From an uncultured Kiritimatiellota bacterium (lineage in GTDB: Bacteria > Verrucomicrobiota > Kiritimatiellia > RFP12 > UBA1067), in NCBI GenBank assembly GCA_934675625.1, contig CAKURH010000010.1:1-52208 (forward strand): a stretch of 52,208 nt of DNA. Reading direction: 5' to 3'. Positions 7,336 to 16,586 of this stretch are shown here, piece by piece (positions within the stretch are counted from its first letter, which is position 1; each line of letters starts with the position of its first letter). A program made the translations under genes and the position numbers. The notes beneath the pieces were generated by a model, which ran no database searches, had not been told where the DNA came from, and saw nothing but the letters and a program-made list of their open reading frames with translations.

Positions 7336-8757
7336 TCAGCGCACGATGGCGGCGCGGGCGGCGGCGAGGTCGGCGAACTCGCCGGCGGCGATCATCTGCA
7401 CGATGAGGTTGCCGATGGCCGTGCCCTCCGTCGGGCCCGCGAAGACCTCCAGCCCCGTCGCCTCGGCCGTGAGCGCGTTGAGGTAGAGGTCCTTCGAGCC
7501 GCCGCCCACGATGTTGACCGACGTGTACGTCACGCCCGTGATCTCGGAGAGGTTGCGGATCGCGTCCGCATAGCACTCGGCGAGCGAACGGTAGACGCAC
7601 TGCATGAGCTCGCCCACCGTCGCCGGCGGCTTGCCCTCTTCCGTCGCGGCGGCCAGCACCTCGCCGATCATCGACTTCGGGTTGAGGAAGCGCGCGTCGT
7701 TGACGTCAATCGTCAGCAGGTAGTCGCTCGCGCCGCGCGCGCTCATCTCCAGGTCGGCGAAGGAGTACTTCTTCCCCTTCTCGTAGTCAGCCAGCGCCTT
7801 CAGGGCCTCGATCGTCTCGTCGCTCGCCTTGCCCTCGACGTAGCTCACGCCGTTCAGCTCGCGGCGGATGGACTGGATCATCCAAAGCCCCATGATGTTC
7901 TTCAGGAAGCGGTAGCGCCCCCACGCGCCGCCCTCGTTCGTGAAGTTCGCCTCGCGCGCGGCCTTCGTCGTGATCGGCGCGGCGTTCTCGACGCCGAGCA
8001 GCGACCATGTGCCGCTCGACAGGTAGACGGCCCTGTCGTCGCGCGCCGGCACGGCGAGATACGCCGAGCCCGTGTCGTGCAGCGCAGGGAGGACGACCTT
8101 GACGCCCTTGTACGCGCCGACCGTCGCGCCCGGCATCTCCAGCTTGCCGAAGATTCGCGTCGGCAGGCCGAGCCGTTCGATGAGGTCAAAGTCCCAGTCC
8201 TTCTTCGCCGCGTCAAGGAGCGCCGTCGTCGAGGAGTCGGTGTACTCGTGGACGATCTTCCCGGTGAGCGCGTAGTTGATGTACTCCGGCACGGTCAGGA
8301 AATGCGCGGCGCGCGCCAGCTGCTCCGGATGCTCCTTCTTCAGCGCCCAGAGCTGGTAAATCGTGTTGTAGGGCGCCTTCTGCAGCCCGACGCGCCGGTA
8401 GAGGTCGGCGAAGGAGATGACCTCGGCCTCAATCTCCTCGGCCGCGCCTTTCGTGCGCGCGTCACGATAGGCGACCGTGTCGCCCACGATCTGCCCCTGC
8501 TCGTCCAGCAGCACGAAGTCGACGCCCCACGTGTCGAGGCCGATCGACTCGACGGGCCCCTTCGCGAGCGCCGCGTCGATGCCGGCCTTGACGGACGCGA
8601 CCAGCCGCTCGATGTCCCAACAGTCGTGGCCGTTGCGGACGACCTGCGTGTTGTCGAAGCGGTAGACCTCCTCGAGAGCGATCTTCCCGTCTTCGACCCG
8701 TCCAAGGATGTGCCGCCCCGACGAGGCGCCGATGTCAATTGCAAGATAGTTTTTCAT
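7336..8757 (-). CDS. rhaB: Rhamnulokinase (FGGY carbohydrate kinase)
   Basis: A 473-residue sugar kinase that phosphorylates L-rhamnulose to L-rhamnulose 1-phosphate. The N-terminus has the RhaB-type phosphate motif AIDIGASSGR. The middle has the substrate loop SIGLDTWGVDF, and the C-terminal ATP domain contains NIVGGGSKDLYLN. The length is right for RhaB. It is a monocistronic-looking minus-strand gene with its own promoter. No rhaA, rhaD or rhaM is adjacent, but a secreted alpha-L-rhamnosidase lies 4 kb away, which supports rhamnose use. Other FGGY kinases are possible; the N-terminal GASSGR motif favours RhaB. Confidence 0.9.
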   Translation of the reverse strand: MKNYLAIDIGASSGRHILGRVEDGKIALEEVYRFDNTQVVRNGHDCWDIERLVASVKAGIDAALAKGPVESIGLDTWGVDFVLLDEQGQIVGDTVAYRDARTKGAAEEIEAEVISFADLYRRVGLQKAPYNTIYQLWALKKEHPEQLARAAHFLTVPEYINYALTGKIVHEYTDSSTTALLDAAKKDWDFDLIERLGLPTRIFGKLEMPGATVGAYKGVKVVLPALHDTGSAYLAVPARDDRAVYLSSGTWSLLGVENAAPITTKAAREANFTNEGGAWGRYRFLKNIMGLWMIQSIRRELNGVSYVEGKASDETIEALKALADYEKGKKYSFADLEMSARGASDYLLTIDVNDARFLNPKSMIGEVLAAATEEGKPPATVGELMQCVYRSLAECYADAIRNLSEITGVTYTSVNIVGGGSKDLYLNALTAEATGLEVFAGPTEGTAIGNLIVQMIAAGEFADLAAARAAIVR

Positions 8758-8765
8758 TGCCGACT

Positions 8766-8795
8766 AGTATACCACAAATTCACCGCCTGCGTCAG
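8766..8795 (-). promoter_or_regulatory. rhaB promoter with extended -10, predicted leaderless
   Basis: CTGACG (8790-8795), 18 bp, TATACT (8766-8771), with a TGG extension before the -10 box. There are 8 bp to the rhaB ATG and no Shine-Dalgarno sequence. Confidence 0.6.
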
Positions 8796-8816
8796 CCCTG
8801 CGGCTTCGCGGCGCCA

Positions 8817-8846
8817 TTGACAGCGCGGCGCGTCTTTTGATATATT
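8817..8846 (+). promoter_or_regulatory. Promoter of the HrpA-type helicase gene
   Basis: A perfect -35 TTGACA (8817-8822), 18 bp, TATATT (8841-8846), discriminator CGCGG. The leader would be about 37 nt. It is divergent from rhaB. Confidence 0.65.
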
Positions 8847-8889
8847 CGCGGCCGCGTCAGGACAGCTGGCGCAGCGAGAGCCTTGCCCC

Positions 8890-11800
8890 ATGACGCAGAC
8901 GATGACCTATCCCGAAGAGCTTCCGGTTTCCGCGCACCGCGCGGAGATCCTCGCGGCCGTGCGCGCGCATCCCGTCGTCATCGTCTGCGGCGACACCGGC
9001 TCGGGCAAGACGACGCAGCTGCCCAAGATGATGCTCGAGCTCGGACGCGGCGCCAAGGGCCGCCGCATCGCCGTCACCCAGCCGCGCCGCCTCGCCGCCG
9101 TGACGATGGCCGAGCGCGTCGCGGACGAGCTGAAGGCCCCCGTCGGGCAGCTCGTCGGCTACCGCCACCGCTACGCGCGCGAACTCTCCCCCGAGACGCG
9201 CATCGAGTTCCTGACGGACGGCGTCCTCCTCGCCGAGACGAGGTCCGACGCCCTTCTCCGCGCCTACGACACGATCATCGTGGACGAGGCGCACGAGCGT
9301 TCCCTCAACGTCGACTTCCTCCTCGGCATCCTCAAGCGCATCCTCGCGCGCCGCCGCGACCTCAAGGTCGTCATCGCGTCCGCGACGATGGACACGGAGA
9401 AGTTCGCCGCGTTCTTCGCGGCGCCCGTCGTCGCCGTGCCGGGGCGGCTCTTCCCGATCGACATCCGCTACCGCGCGCCCGGCGACGCGGACGCGCCCGA
9501 CCTGCCGGCGGCCGTGGCCGAAGCCGTGCGCGAACTCCCGGAGCAGGGCGACGTCCTCGTCTTCCTCCCCGGCGAGCGCGACATCCGCGAGACGGGCGCG
9601 CACCTGACGACCTGCTTCGGCGCCCGCTTCGACATCATCCCCCTCCTGGCCTCGCTCCCCGCCGCCGAGCAGCGGCGCGCCTTCCGGCTTTCCGCCCGCC
9701 GCCGCATCGTCCTCGCGACGAACGTCGCCGAGACGTCCGTCACGATTCCCGGCATCCGCGCCGTCGTCGACTCGGGCCTCGCGCGCATCTCCCGCTACAT
9801 CCACCGCACGCAGGTCCAGCGGCTGCAGGTCGAGCCGATTTCGCAGGCCTCGGCGCGCCAGCGCGCGGGCCGCTGCGGACGCCTCGGCCCCGGCACGTGC
9901 ATCCGCCTCTATTCCGAAGACGACTTCCGCGCGCGCGAGGCCTACACCGCGCCCGAAGTCCTGCGCGCCTCGCTCGCGGGCGTCATCCTCACGATGCTCG
10001 ACCTGCGCCTCGGCGCGATTGACGACTTCCCGTTCGTCGATCCGCCCAAGCCCGCGATGGTGCGCGAGGGCCTGAAGGAGCTCCTGGAGCTCGGCGCGAT
10101 CAAGAGCGGCTACCGGCTCACCGACATCGGGCGCACGCTCGCGCGCATCCCGCTGGAGCCGCGCCTCGCGCGCATGCTGGTCGCGGCGAGCGAGAACGCC
10201 GTCCTGCCGTTCCTCCTCCCGGTCGTCGCGGCCATGGCGTGCGACGACCCGCGCCGCCGTCCGATCGACGCGAAGGAGAAGGCCGAGCAGGCCCACGCGA
10301 AATGGCGCGTGCCGAAGTCGGACTTCCTCTCGACGCGCGCGCTCTGGGACTGGTGGGCGCACGAGACGAATGCGCTGTCGCAGTCACGGGCGCGCAAGCT
10401 CGCGCAGGCGAACTACCTCGCCTGGCCGAAGCTGCGCGAATGGCGCGACCTCACGCGCCAGCTCGAAGCCCTCTGCCGGCGGATGGGCCTCTCCTTCGCC
10501 GAGATTCCGCACGGGAAGACCGCGAAGGAGCAGGACGTCTTCTTCGCCGCCGTCCACATGGCCTTGCTGACCGGGCTGCTCGGGCGCCTCGGCCACTACC
10601 ACGCGGAAGACCGCGCGTATCGCGGCGCGCACGCCCTGCGCTTCGCGCTTCATCCGGGCTCGGCGCTGAAGCGTGAGAAGATCGTCCCCGACTGGATTGT
10701 CGCGGGCGAGCTCGTCGACACGGCGCGCCTCTACGCGCGCACCGCCGCCGAGATCGACCCCGCCTGGATCGAGCCCGTCGCCGGGGACCTCTGCAAGCGC
10801 CATGTCCACTCGCCCCAGTGGGACGCGGCCAGCGGCTTCGTGCGCGCGACCGAGCAGGTCACGCTCTACGGGCTCGTCATCGTCGAGGCGCGGCGCTGCG
10901 ACTACGCCCGCTTCGACCCCGACGGCGCACGCGAGATCTTCATTCGCCACGGCCTTCTCGGCGGCGAGTTTCCGCAGCCGCCGCCGGCCCTGCGCGAGAC
11001 GCTGGACTTTCTCCGCGTGCTCCGCGCACGCGCCGAGAAGACGCGCACGCCCGAGACCTTCGACGAAGACCGGCTCCTCGCGCACTTCGCCGCAGCCCTC
11101 CCCGCCGACGTCACGAACGCGCCCGCGCTCAGGAAATGGCTCGCGCACGCGACGCCCGACGAGCGGAGCCGCTTCCGCCTGAAGCGCGCGGACTGGTGGC
11201 CTGACGAAGCGCTCGCCGCGCGCGACTTCCCCGACACGCTCCGGATCGCGGACGCGACGCTACGGCTCTCCTACCGCAACACGCCGGACGACCCCGAACA
11301 GGACGGCCTCACGTGCACCGTCAGGAAGCGCGATGCCGCCGCGCTCGAGCTGTGGCGCGCCGACTGGCTCGTTCCCGGCCTCCTCCGCCGCAAGGTCTCG
11401 TATCTGCTCCTGTCGCTTCCGAACTCCCTTCAGCGGCTCCTCAGGCCGCTCGACGAGAGCCTGACGATTCTCATGGATCTCCTCGGCGAGCCGAAGGACA
11501 CGCTGGAGCGGACGATTCGCCGCGCCGTCAGGGAACGCTGGGGGTTCCGCATCCCCGACGACGCCTGGGCACGGGTCCGGCTGCCGCCCTACCTCCTCGC
11601 GCGCTTCGTCGTCCGTGACGACGCCGACGGGCGCATTCTCCTCGCGACGCGCGACAAGGCCTCCGCATGTGCGCTCGGACGAGCCGAGGCGACGCGCTTC
11701 AGGCCGCCGCCGCCCGAAAAGACGCTCGCCGAGCGGCTGTCCGACAAGGTGCCGTTCTCCTTTCGCGGCAAGCTGCCGCTGGCCTGCTCGCTCTTCCTGG

Positions 11801-12360
11801 GCGAGCGCGACTGGAGCGAAGCGTCGTTCAGGGCCGACGTGCGCGAAGGCGCGGTCAAGGCAACGCTGAACGAGGCGAAGACCGACGTCCGCTCGACCGA
11901 GGAGCTGCTGCGCGCCGAAGCCGAAATCCTGCGGCTCGTCCGCGAGACGGTCGACGCCGTCCGGGCGCTCGACGCGAAGCTCGCGACGGGCGCCTATCCC
12001 GAGGCGACTGCGGACGCCGTGATGGAAGAGCTCGCCTGGCTCACGTTCAGGGGCTTTCCCAAGGTCGTTCCGCTTGAGATCCTCCGCCGCTATGCGCGCT
12101 ATCTCAAGGCCGTCGACGTGCGCCTCGCGCGCGCCAGGGTTTCGCCCGCCTCCGACCGCGCGAAGGACGCGCGCTTCGCGCCCTACTGGCAGCGCTACCG
12201 GGAGGCCCTGAAGAACCGCGACAACGTGGACGCCGCCGCGCTCACGCGCTATCGCTGGCTTCTTGAGGAGTTCCGCCTCCAGCTCTTCGCCCCCGAGCTC
12301 AAGACATTCGAGAAGGTCAGCGAGAAGCGCCTGGACGAAATCGCCCTCAGACGCCCCTGA
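8890..12360 (+). CDS. hrpA: DEAH-box ATP-dependent RNA helicase, HrpA type
   Basis: A 1156-residue cytosolic helicase. The motor has motif I GDTGSGKTT at 34-42, the DEAH box at 132-135, SAT at 164-166 and the arginine-finger motif QRAGRCGR in the second RecA domain. Winged-helix, ratchet and OB regions follow. The long C-terminus (about 620-1150) matches the layout of the HrpA-specific C-terminal domain. E. coli HrpA is about 1300 residues, and HrpA is known to act on stalled translation complexes. It is the only large plus-strand gene of the first half of the window. It converges on the TetR gene, overlapping it tail to tail by 14 bp. Confidence 0.92.
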   Translation: MTQTMTYPEELPVSAHRAEILAAVRAHPVVIVCGDTGSGKTTQLPKMMLELGRGAKGRRIAVTQPRRLAAVTMAERVADELKAPVGQLVGYRHRYARELSPETRIEFLTDGVLLAETRSDALLRAYDTIIVDEAHERSLNVDFLLGILKRILARRRDLKVVIASATMDTEKFAAFFAAPVVAVPGRLFPIDIRYRAPGDADAPDLPAAVAEAVRELPEQGDVLVFLPGERDIRETGAHLTTCFGARFDIIPLLASLPAAEQRRAFRLSARRRIVLATNVAETSVTIPGIRAVVDSGLARISRYIHRTQVQRLQVEPISQASARQRAGRCGRLGPGTCIRLYSEDDFRAREAYTAPEVLRASLAGVILTMLDLRLGAIDDFPFVDPPKPAMVREGLKELLELGAIKSGYRLTDIGRTLARIPLEPRLARMLVAASENAVLPFLLPVVAAMACDDPRRRPIDAKEKAEQAHAKWRVPKSDFLSTRALWDWWAHETNALSQSRARKLAQANYLAWPKLREWRDLTRQLEALCRRMGLSFAEIPHGKTAKEQDVFFAAVHMALLTGLLGRLGHYHAEDRAYRGAHALRFALHPGSALKREKIVPDWIVAGELVDTARLYARTAAEIDPAWIEPVAGDLCKRHVHSPQWDAASGFVRATEQVTLYGLVIVEARRCDYARFDPDGAREIFIRHGLLGGEFPQPPPALRETLDFLRVLRARAEKTRTPETFDEDRLLAHFAAALPADVTNAPALRKWLAHATPDERSRFRLKRADWWPDEALAARDFPDTLRIADATLRLSYRNTPDDPEQDGLTCTVRKRDAAALELWRADWLVPGLLRRKVSYLLLSLPNSLQRLLRPLDESLTILMDLLGEPKDTLERTIRRAVRERWGFRIPDDAWARVRLPPYLLARFVVRDDADGRILLATRDKASACALGRAEATRFRPPPPEKTLAERLSDKVPFSFRGKLPLACSLFLGERDWSEASFRADVREGAVKATLNEAKTDVRSTEELLRAEAEILRLVRETVDAVRALDAKLATGAYPEATADAVMEELAWLTFRGFPKVVPLEILRRYARYLKAVDVRLARARVSPASDRAKDARFAPYWQRYREALKNRDNVDAAALTRYRWLLEEFRLQLFAPELKTFEKVSEKRLDEIALRRP

Positions 12361-12979
12361 ACTTCAGGCCGCCGAAGATGCGGTCGCAGACGAACGCGAC
12401 GAACTCATGCCGCCATTCGTCCTCGGTCGCGCCCGGCGGACGGTGACGCGCCCGCCAGATGGGATGGTAGAGCGCGTAGGCGCCGAGCTGAACCCAGATC
12501 GAGGCCGACCACAGGTACGCCTCGTGGTCGTTGTCCGTCGCCATGCGCATGAGGCGGAAGAGCCGGTTGCGCGCAGGGCTTGCGAAATGCTCCTCCAGGT
12601 AGTCCTTCACCTTCGACGGATGCATGGCCTCCTGACGGAAGATGCCCGCCGCATAGGCGCCGACGCCGACTTTCGCGTGAAAGGCCTCCACGAACGTCTC
12701 GACCCAGATGTGGACGGCCGCCTTCCACGTGCGCGCGTCGCGGACGCCCGCCACGACGGCGTCCATCTCCGAGCCATGAGTCGCTTCGTAGACGCGCTCG
12801 ACGCATTCGCGGTAAAGGCCCTCCTTGCTGTGGAAATGGTAGTTCACGAGCGCACCGTTGACCTTGGCCGCGCGGCAGATCTCCCGCACGGTCACGCCCG
12901 CCAGTCCCTTCTCGGCAAAGAGCCGCGTCGCGGCCCCGATGATCTTCTCCCTTGTCCTGTCCACTTTCTCAATTCGCAT
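12347..12979 (-). CDS. TetR/AcrR-family transcriptional regulator
   Basis: A 210-residue regulator. The N-terminal 60 residues have the TetR helix-turn-helix: TREKIIGAATRLFAEKG, then VTVREICRAAKV and the recognition end NYHFHSKEGLY. The C-terminal ligand-binding part is not assignable to a ligand. Its start lies inside the end of the rhamnosidase gene (11 bp overlap), so it is the last gene of the GspE-AI2E-GH78 run. It could autoregulate this run or respond to a sugar-derived ligand, which is inference. Its 3' end overlaps the hrpA stop on the other strand. Confidence 0.88.
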   Translation of the reverse strand: MRIEKVDRTREKIIGAATRLFAEKGLAGVTVREICRAAKVNGALVNYHFHSKEGLYRECVERVYEATHGSEMDAVVAGVRDARTWKAAVHIWVETFVEAFHAKVGVGAYAAGIFRQEAMHPSKVKDYLEEHFASPARNRLFRLMRMATDNDHEAYLWSASIWVQLGAYALYHPIWRARHRPPGATEDEWRHEFVAFVCDRIFGGLKFRGV

Positions 12980-15461
12980 GAGGATCCGGGGTAGCCAGCT
13001 CGTTCAGGCCGGACTTGAGCGGCGTGCGCACGCCCTGCCAGTCGAAGTCGCCCGTAAGCCCCGGCGGCAGCATGACGCGGCCGACCGCCCGCCCGTTCGC
13101 GAACTTCAGGTCGACGTCGACAAGCCCCTTCGGCGTCGGCGCAGTGGCCTTGATGAACGTGAGCCCGCCCGGCTGCGGCGCGACCAGAACCTTCGCGTAG
13201 CCGTCCGCCGCCGGACGCACCCCTGCAACGCCCGTCAGCAGGTGGTAGAGCGGATGCGACCCCCAGGCATGGCAGTCGCTGCGCGCACGGACGCCCGGCG
13301 CTTCCGGCGGCGTTTTCAGCCCGTCCGCCACGTAGCCACGCCAGAGGTCGAGCCGCTTCAGGAACAGGTCGGCACGCCCGAACTTCAGGTAGGTCTCGAA
13401 CAGGTAGTGCGAGAAGTAGACCGTCGTGCGCGCGAGGTCGTCCGCCTCCAGCAGGCCTCGGAACGCGGCCTCGGCCTTGTCGCGCGGCAGGATGTCCGTC
13501 AGCAGCGCGAGGCACTGGGCGTGTTCGGAGAAGCGATCCTTCCGAACCGTGTCGGCGACCAGTCCGCGCGCATCGCTCCAGAACCGCCGGACGATCGCCT
13601 CGCCGGTGCGCCGTGCCTTGGCCCGCCAGTAGTCCGCCAGCGCCGTCTCGCCTAGCGCCGCCTCGGTCTTCGCCACCGACTGGAGCGCGGCGACGTACTG
13701 GAGGTTGTTGAGCGCGGAGAGCCCGCGACGCCCGTCCGGCGCATTGCCGAAATAGTCCCACTCCGGCACCCAGTCCATGAAGCTCCAGCCCGGCAGGCCC
13801 TCGACGAGCCCGTCGGCGTTCTCGTACTGCGCGAGCGCGCTCATCGTCTGGCGGAGCCCCGGCAGGCGCGCCTTCAGCCAGTCGTTTGTGCCGTGCCACA
13901 GGACGTAGTCGCCCGCCATCATCGCCCAACACATCGAGTAGGTCGCCGAATCCTGCACGTTTCGACTCGGAAAGTTCATCGGCACGAAGCCGTCGTCGCG
14001 CCGCGCGCAGTCGAAGATGCCCATGGCGTAGCGGAGCGGACGGTCGTCGCCGGACAGCGCATTGAGGATCAGCATCTCCACGCGCGTGTCGCCGGGGTAC
14101 ATCTGCTGCTCGAAGTAGGGGCAGTCCATGAACATTTCGTGCAGGCAGTTCTGCATGCCACGCACGCAGATCCGCTGGACGTCCGCAATCGATGGGTCGT
14201 CGCAGGCGAAGCGCATCGTCGGCTCCAGCGGATAGCGCGTCTCGGCGACCGCGAGCCGCGTCAGCGTCAGCGGCGCGTCGCCCGTCGCGACGGCGATCTC
14301 GATCCAGCGGCCCGACCGCCACCACGGCGTCGTGAACCGCGCGCGCGTCCGGCCGTCGCAACGGAACGTGTCGTCCATCGACCGCGCGACGCGCGCGCCG
14401 ACGAACACGTCCCGGTTGACGGGCGTCATCGCCCCGTCGTACAGCCGTTCGGCCCATGACCAACGGATGTCCGCACCCGCGCCGCCGGACGTCTCCAGTT
14501 CCGGGAAGGCGCAGCAGTAGTCCTCCAGGTCCCAGAGGAAGCGCAGGCGCGTGTGCGGCCCGACCGTCAGGGGACGACCCTCCTTCAGCAGCGCCTGCAC
14601 GTCGGCGACACGCGCATCGGCCGCATCGGACGCCGCGTAGAAGCGGTTCGTCTCGTCGAACGCCGCCTGCACGGCGCGAACGCTTCCGCCTGTGCGCACC
14701 TGCTCCAGCGGATCGGGCCGCTCCGTCGGGAAGAGCACCCAGCCCGGCGCGCGAAAGCCGTATTCCGACGTCGTCAGCGGCGGACGCACCACCTGCACGG
14801 CACGCCACGCGGCGGCGGGCGGCACGGCATCGAGGAAGCCGGTGCCGACGGAGATCGTCTCCGCGCCCGTCATCGTGTCCGGGTCGGTGACGCGCCCGTA
14901 GAGGATCGACGTCACCTCCGCCGCGCGCCACGCGGCCTTGCCCGTCGTGAGGCGTTCGTCATACGCGCCCTCGGCCTTCAGGACGAAGCCGTTCCGCCCG
15001 GACGACAGGATGCTGAGCGCGCCCTTCCGCCCCGGATCGAAGACGACGGCCTCCATCCGGTGCATCCCTGCGGCGAGATCCCTGACGGCGTACGTCTCGT
15101 AATACCAGCGGTTGACGACGCCCTTGTGCGGCCCGCGCGCAATGACCGCGCCATCCAGCAACAGGACGAAGCGCGCGTCCGCCGACACGTCGAACCGCAG
15201 CGGCGCGGCAGGATCTGCAGCAAAGTCGCAGCGGAAGCGGACGAACGGCGTGAAGTCGCCCTGCGCGACACCCACACCGTCGAGCCACACCCACGCCGCC
15301 GCGTCAATCGGCTGCACGGGCACGAGGCTCGTGTTGCCGCGCGTGAAGCGCTCGGGGCGGAACACCTGCTCGACCTCCAGCGCCCCGACGCACCACACCC
15401 AAGCGCCCACGACGAGGGCGAACGCCACCTTCACCTGAATTCTCATGTTTTTCATTTCCAT
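12969..15461 (-). CDS. Secreted alpha-L-rhamnosidase (GH78)
   Basis: About 830 residues. A signal peptide (roughly 1-27) is followed by beta-sandwich domains and an (alpha/alpha)6 catalytic barrel. The GH78 acid motif is visible as DCPYFEQQMYPGD, with the catalytic Glu in place. The distal His motif appears as DCHAWGSHPLYHLL. The enzyme removes terminal L-rhamnose from glycans or glycosides outside the cytoplasm. The ATG at 15461 overlaps the AI-2E stop (TAATG). In-frame ATGs at 15455 and 15446 are alternatives that keep the signal peptide. Longer readings upstream are the wrong frame of the permease. Released rhamnose would feed the kinase encoded at 7336-8757. Confidence 0.9.
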   Translation of the reverse strand: MEMKNMRIQVKVAFALVVGAWVWCVGALEVEQVFRPERFTRGNTSLVPVQPIDAAAWVWLDGVGVAQGDFTPFVRFRCDFAADPAAPLRFDVSADARFVLLLDGAVIARGPHKGVVNRWYYETYAVRDLAAGMHRMEAVVFDPGRKGALSILSSGRNGFVLKAEGAYDERLTTGKAAWRAAEVTSILYGRVTDPDTMTGAETISVGTGFLDAVPPAAAWRAVQVVRPPLTTSEYGFRAPGWVLFPTERPDPLEQVRTGGSVRAVQAAFDETNRFYAASDAADARVADVQALLKEGRPLTVGPHTRLRFLWDLEDYCCAFPELETSGGAGADIRWSWAERLYDGAMTPVNRDVFVGARVARSMDDTFRCDGRTRARFTTPWWRSGRWIEIAVATGDAPLTLTRLAVAETRYPLEPTMRFACDDPSIADVQRICVRGMQNCLHEMFMDCPYFEQQMYPGDTRVEMLILNALSGDDRPLRYAMGIFDCARRDDGFVPMNFPSRNVQDSATYSMCWAMMAGDYVLWHGTNDWLKARLPGLRQTMSALAQYENADGLVEGLPGWSFMDWVPEWDYFGNAPDGRRGLSALNNLQYVAALQSVAKTEAALGETALADYWRAKARRTGEAIVRRFWSDARGLVADTVRKDRFSEHAQCLALLTDILPRDKAEAAFRGLLEADDLARTTVYFSHYLFETYLKFGRADLFLKRLDLWRGYVADGLKTPPEAPGVRARSDCHAWGSHPLYHLLTGVAGVRPAADGYAKVLVAPQPGGLTFIKATAPTPKGLVDVDLKFANGRAVGRVMLPPGLTGDFDWQGVRTPLKSGLNELATPDPHAN

Positions 15462-16552
15462 TAGACGACAGGGCGGATGTACTTCGCCTTGACCGCGCGC
15501 CAGAGGACGACGCAGAACGCCGAGAGCGGAATCGCGAGCAGCATGCCGAGCACGGGGCCCAGCACCGTCGACCAGAAGAAGAAGCTGAAGATGACGCCCG
15601 CATAGCCGAGCCCCGTCTTGTTTCCCTGAATGCGCGGCGTGATGAAGTAGCCGTCGAGGAGCTGCCCCGCAAGCCACACGCCGAGCACGAGCAGAAGCCG
15701 CGTCAGCGAACCGCCGTGCGGGAAGTAGGCGAGCGGCAGCGCAATCGGCAGGCAGACGACCGACCCGAAGAGCGGGATGAGGTTCAGGACGCCGAGCGCG
15801 AACCCGACGAGGAACCCATACGGCAGCCCGACGAGCCAAAAGCCCGTGCCATAGAGGATGCCCTCGATGAGGCAGATGACGGTCTGCCGCTGGAAGAACG
15901 AGACGAGGATGTCGATGAAGGCGTCGACCTGCGCGGCGAGGAAGTCGCGCGTCTCCGGCTTCAGGAACGGCAGGTGCCCGACCATTTCGCGCCCGTGACG
16001 ATCCTTTGTCATCAGGAAGAAGACGAAGAAGATGAGCGTGACGAGCGCCGAGAGGACGCCCGTCAGGCACTTGAGGGCGTTCGTCCCCGCCTTGAGGGCC
16101 GTCGCGCCATACTTCGTGTAGACGCCGCTCAGGTCGTCCGGCCAGCCGAACTGCGCGAGGAGCGCATGAAGTTTCGGGAAGGTCGTCTGAAACCAGTTGA
16201 TGACCTGGTGCAGCAGCGCAGGGCCCTGCGCAATCAGGTTCGAGACCTGGTCGATCATCACCGCCCCCGCATACCAGAGCAGAAAGCCGACCGGCAGAAA
16301 GACCGTCGCCAGCATGACGACGAGCGCAAGGGACGGGTTCTTCAGGACGCCCTTCCACCAGAGGTAATACGGCTTGAAGAAAAGCGCGAGGAAGAAGCCG
16401 AAGAGCACCGGCACGATGGCCGCCGAGGCGAACGCGAGCGCCTGCAGGAGCCCCCACGCGACGACAGCGACAAAGGTCAGGACGACAGCGACCGAGACGG
16501 CCGTCAGGCCGCTCGCAACCGTCCGCTTCTGCGTTTCCGACAGCTCGATCAT
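15461..16552 (-). CDS. AI-2E family transporter (permease)
   Basis: A 363-residue inner-membrane protein with about eight helices in the AI-2E arrangement: two N-terminal hairpins, a soluble middle segment, and a conserved C-terminal membrane block containing LNLIPLFGSVVCLP. Members export varied small molecules or ions, and the autoinducer role is not general. I start it at 16552 because AAAGGGA lies at the right distance; an ATG at 16558 is too close. It sits 34 bp after the GspE-type gene and overlaps the rhamnosidase start by a TAATG junction. Confidence 0.88.
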   Translation of the reverse strand: MIELSETQKRTVASGLTAVSVAVVLTFVAVVAWGLLQALAFASAAIVPVLFGFFLALFFKPYYLWWKGVLKNPSLALVVMLATVFLPVGFLLWYAGAVMIDQVSNLIAQGPALLHQVINWFQTTFPKLHALLAQFGWPDDLSGVYTKYGATALKAGTNALKCLTGVLSALVTLIFFVFFLMTKDRHGREMVGHLPFLKPETRDFLAAQVDAFIDILVSFFQRQTVICLIEGILYGTGFWLVGLPYGFLVGFALGVLNLIPLFGSVVCLPIALPLAYFPHGGSLTRLLLVLGVWLAGQLLDGYFITPRIQGNKTGLGYAGVIFSFFFWSTVLGPVLGMLLAIPLSAFCVVLWRAVKAKYIRPVV

Positions 16553-16586
16553 GAGCATTCCCTTTCGTGCGAACGGATCTTCGGGC

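Noticed and set aside
12969..16457. A 1162-residue reading that fuses GH78 with an Arg-rich N-terminus
   Set aside because: The first 330 residues are the AI-2E gene read out of frame. The true GH78 start with a signal peptide is near 15461.
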